Source: Ascidia mentula (lineage: Eukaryota > Chordata > Ascidiacea > Phlebobranchia > Ascidiidae). From it: 64,000 bases of DNA. The stretch lies in the NCBI GenBank assembly GCA_947561715.1, contig OX387197.1:20444266-20508265 (forward strand), read 5' to 3'. How positions within the stretch are numbered: the first letter of the stretch is position 1; every line of letters starts with the position of its first letter. The notes under the pieces are model-generated. The model had not been told where the DNA came from. It did no database searches and worked only from the letters and a program-made list of their open reading frames with translations. The translations under genes were made by a program, and so were the position numbers. Below, piece by piece: positions 62,601-64,000 of the stretch.

Positions 62601-64000
62601 TCAACGTAGAACTACGTTTTACAAAACAGTGAACAAAGATGTGTCACCGCACAATTGAGAACGGTAAAAGAATGAAATGTTGGCGGGAATCCAAAGGACA
62701 AACCAGGAAGTAACAAACCATTTTAAAGTTTCCCCTGCTGTGCAATTCGCACTGCATCATGTCGAAGAATATCGGAATGGTCGCTTTTCTTAAGTCTGCT
62801 TCGGGAACGAGCGTCATTTCCAACATGGGACCGACCATGCCGGGGATGAACTTGATTTTGTGCGGACCTGAATTTATTACTTGATTATTTCGAAAATACA
62901 TAACTGTATATGAAAAGAAGTTCATGTTGCTTTGCACATTTAAATTTCATACGCACAAATTAGGAGGACACAGTGACATATTCAGAAGCTGTATCATTGC
63001 TGTTCATAGCGTGCTTTTAACAGATAAAAGAACAGAACTTACCTAAATTGAACCACATGCCTCTGATTTCAAAACCCATCTCACAACGAAGATCGCCATA
63101 CCTGAAATAACAAACAAGCCGGCAATTAGTTTTAATCCTCACGTAAAAGTCGAGCAGTCACGCTTAACTACCAGCAGGTCACGTGAAGAATCTCAGTTAA
63201 ATAAAACACCGGCAAGTTAAACTGATGGGGCTGTCTTACTTTTTGACCATGCTGAGTCGCTTGTTGTGAGAAAATCGTTCCATCTGCAAGGCGTCTTGTG
63301 TGAGAAAGGTGACGCCCAGATGAAAGAAGTTGTTCCATAGCTGGAAAAAATAAGCTTTCAGGTTTGTATAATACTGTAACTTTCTTGAAAAAAGGTGAAG
63401 ATCTGTTATTTTTTATTGAATTAGAAACACGCAGATGTAAACTACAAACCTGTGGCTCGAACGAACTTTCGTCCAAAAACGATTTGTTCAAAGTTTTAGT
63501 GAAAAACTTGATCGCCCTCATGAACGTTCTGTTTCAAACAACAAACGTGATAAGGTGAAAGTAAAGAAACCAATTTATAAAAAATGATCAAAACCCACGA
63601 GTTCTGCAGTGACGTCATAGTTATCCAGTCGCCTCGGTAAACGTTGTTTCCGATAAGGTCTTGGAACATGGAGAAGATTTCCATGAGAAAATCCTATTGA
63701 AATTTCAAATGAATTAGATTACCAAATACAACACATGATAATGCAAGGTCATGTTTACCATGAGGTCAAACTTATTGGGAAAGGAGGACAGGTAAGCATC
63801 GTAATGATATTCCTCCATTTGACGCAACATGGAAATCAAGCAAGCGACAAAACTAGCCTTAAACACAAAAACCGGTTTTATCAACCCATATTTCTTTACC
63901 ACAAGGTGAAAGATTGTCTTACAGCTTGCTTGCTTTGCCGGTCTAGTTTGATAACGGTCTGAATGACGGTCCGCAAAAGGGTGTTGGTCACTTCTTGGAT
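56629..64000 (-). CDS. Dedicator of cytokinesis, DOCK1/2/5-type (3' part)
   Basis: Guanine-nucleotide exchange factor for Rac at the plasma membrane, usually working with ELMO. The 5' part lies beyond the window. From the right edge come helical-repeat exons (about 61735-64000) with [20 protein letters not shown] and [20 protein letters not shown]. The DHR-2 catalytic domain follows (about 58220-61500): [20 protein letters not shown] (61255-61470), [18 protein letters not shown] (60835-60945), [20 protein letters not shown] (about 60690-60776), [20 protein letters not shown] and [17 protein letters not shown] (59310-59500), which carries the Val-containing nucleotide-sensor loop of DOCK proteins. 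The disordered Ser/Pro tail (56629-58050) has SH3-binding runs [11 protein letters not shown] and [10 protein letters not shown], as in DOCK1, where Crk binds. It ends PSRPAKSP, stop at 56629. Exact orthology within DOCK1/2/5 is not decided. Confidence 0.9.
58798..59203. mobile_element. Retroelement with tRNA-like core and 14-bp target-site duplication
   Basis: Perfect 14-bp direct repeats AGGTTTTACGAAAC flank it (58784-58797 and 59204-59217). Inside, both ends carry a 40-bp direct terminal repeat (58798-58837 and 59164-59203) with one mismatch, starting CATTAGGTTTGCAGGC. A tRNA-like sequence sits in the middle on the minus strand. A long duplication fits LINE-style insertion (tRNA-derived SINE). 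The terminal direct repeats are unusual for a SINE. It is located in a DOCK intron. Confidence 0.75.
58891..58963 (-). tRNA. tRNA-like sequence inside the retroelement
   Basis: 73 nt. The acceptor stem GCTCCTG/CGGGAGC pairs fully with one G-T. The D arm is GCTC-AGTTGGTA-GAGC and contains a perfect A box. The T arm is GTGAG-TTCAAAC-CTCAC. The anticodon arm pairs only when shifted by one base (TGGGC/GCCCA, loop CTGGTTA), which gives anticodon GGT and a pyrimidine at position 37, both odd for an animal tRNA. It is probably a tRNA-derived promoter module of the SINE, not a functional tRNA gene. Confidence 0.55.
62168..62262. repeat. 25-bp tandem repeat, about 3.7 copies
   Basis: The unit AGTATTAGGGCAAGAAAACA plus 5 bp is repeated with small changes in a DOCK intron. 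Confidence 0.85.

Overview
This is eukaryotic DNA from a compact animal genome. Genes are split into many short exons with GT-AG introns of 50 to a few hundred bases, neighbouring genes lie 0.1-1 kb apart, and AT-rich intergenic DNA carries small inverted-repeat transposons. The gene set (an ADAR with Z-DNA-binding domains, DOCK-A/B, ARMC9, U2SURP, GINS4, TMEM205, a fatty-acid-binding-protein array) fits an invertebrate chordate. I infer an ascidian tunicate of the Ciona type, but no single feature proves the species. Exon models were assembled by hand. For gene A, GINS4, the TMEM205-like gene, both SDRs, both aquaporins, ATP5ME and five FABPs, the exon lengths sum to a multiple of three and the reading frame stays open.

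Layout. 0-2.4 kb: an unrecognised Ser/Gln-rich protein gene (+). 2.8-7.6 kb: U2SURP/SR140 splicing factor (-). 8.5-14.4 kb: ARMC9 ciliary protein (-), head to head with GINS4/SLD5 (+, 15.3-16.2 kb), which converges on a TMEM205-like membrane protein (-, 16.3-17.3 kb). 17.4-20.3 kb: non-genic, with a 9-bp minisatellite that switches strand at a hairpin, a fold-back repeat and a complete hAT-type MITE. 20.3-26.8 kb: short-chain dehydrogenase (SDR16C/RDH-like) cluster with two intact genes of identical exon structure and two decayed remnants. 27.6-33.6 kb: two tandem aquaporins of near-identical sequence. 33.6-37.2 kb: non-genic, with several MITEs and fold-backs. 37.2-37.7 kb: ATP synthase subunit e (+), converging on ADAR (-, 37.8-43.4 kb). 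44.5-54.8 kb: six tandem fatty-acid-binding protein genes (-). 54.8-56.6 kb: non-genic. 56.6-64 kb: the 3' half of a DOCK1/2/5-type Rac exchange factor (-), with a tRNA-containing retroelement in an intron.

The most notable feature is ADAR. It has two N-terminal winged-helix Z domains, and both keep nearly the whole Z-DNA/Z-RNA recognition set. In mammalian ADAR1 the second domain (Z-beta) has lost it. The two domains are split by an intron at the same codon and phase, which suggests duplication of a two-exon module. The window also shows gene-family birth and death (SDR, aquaporin, FABP) and a varied set of small mobile elements. I see no prokaryotic features, CRISPR arrays or viral genes.
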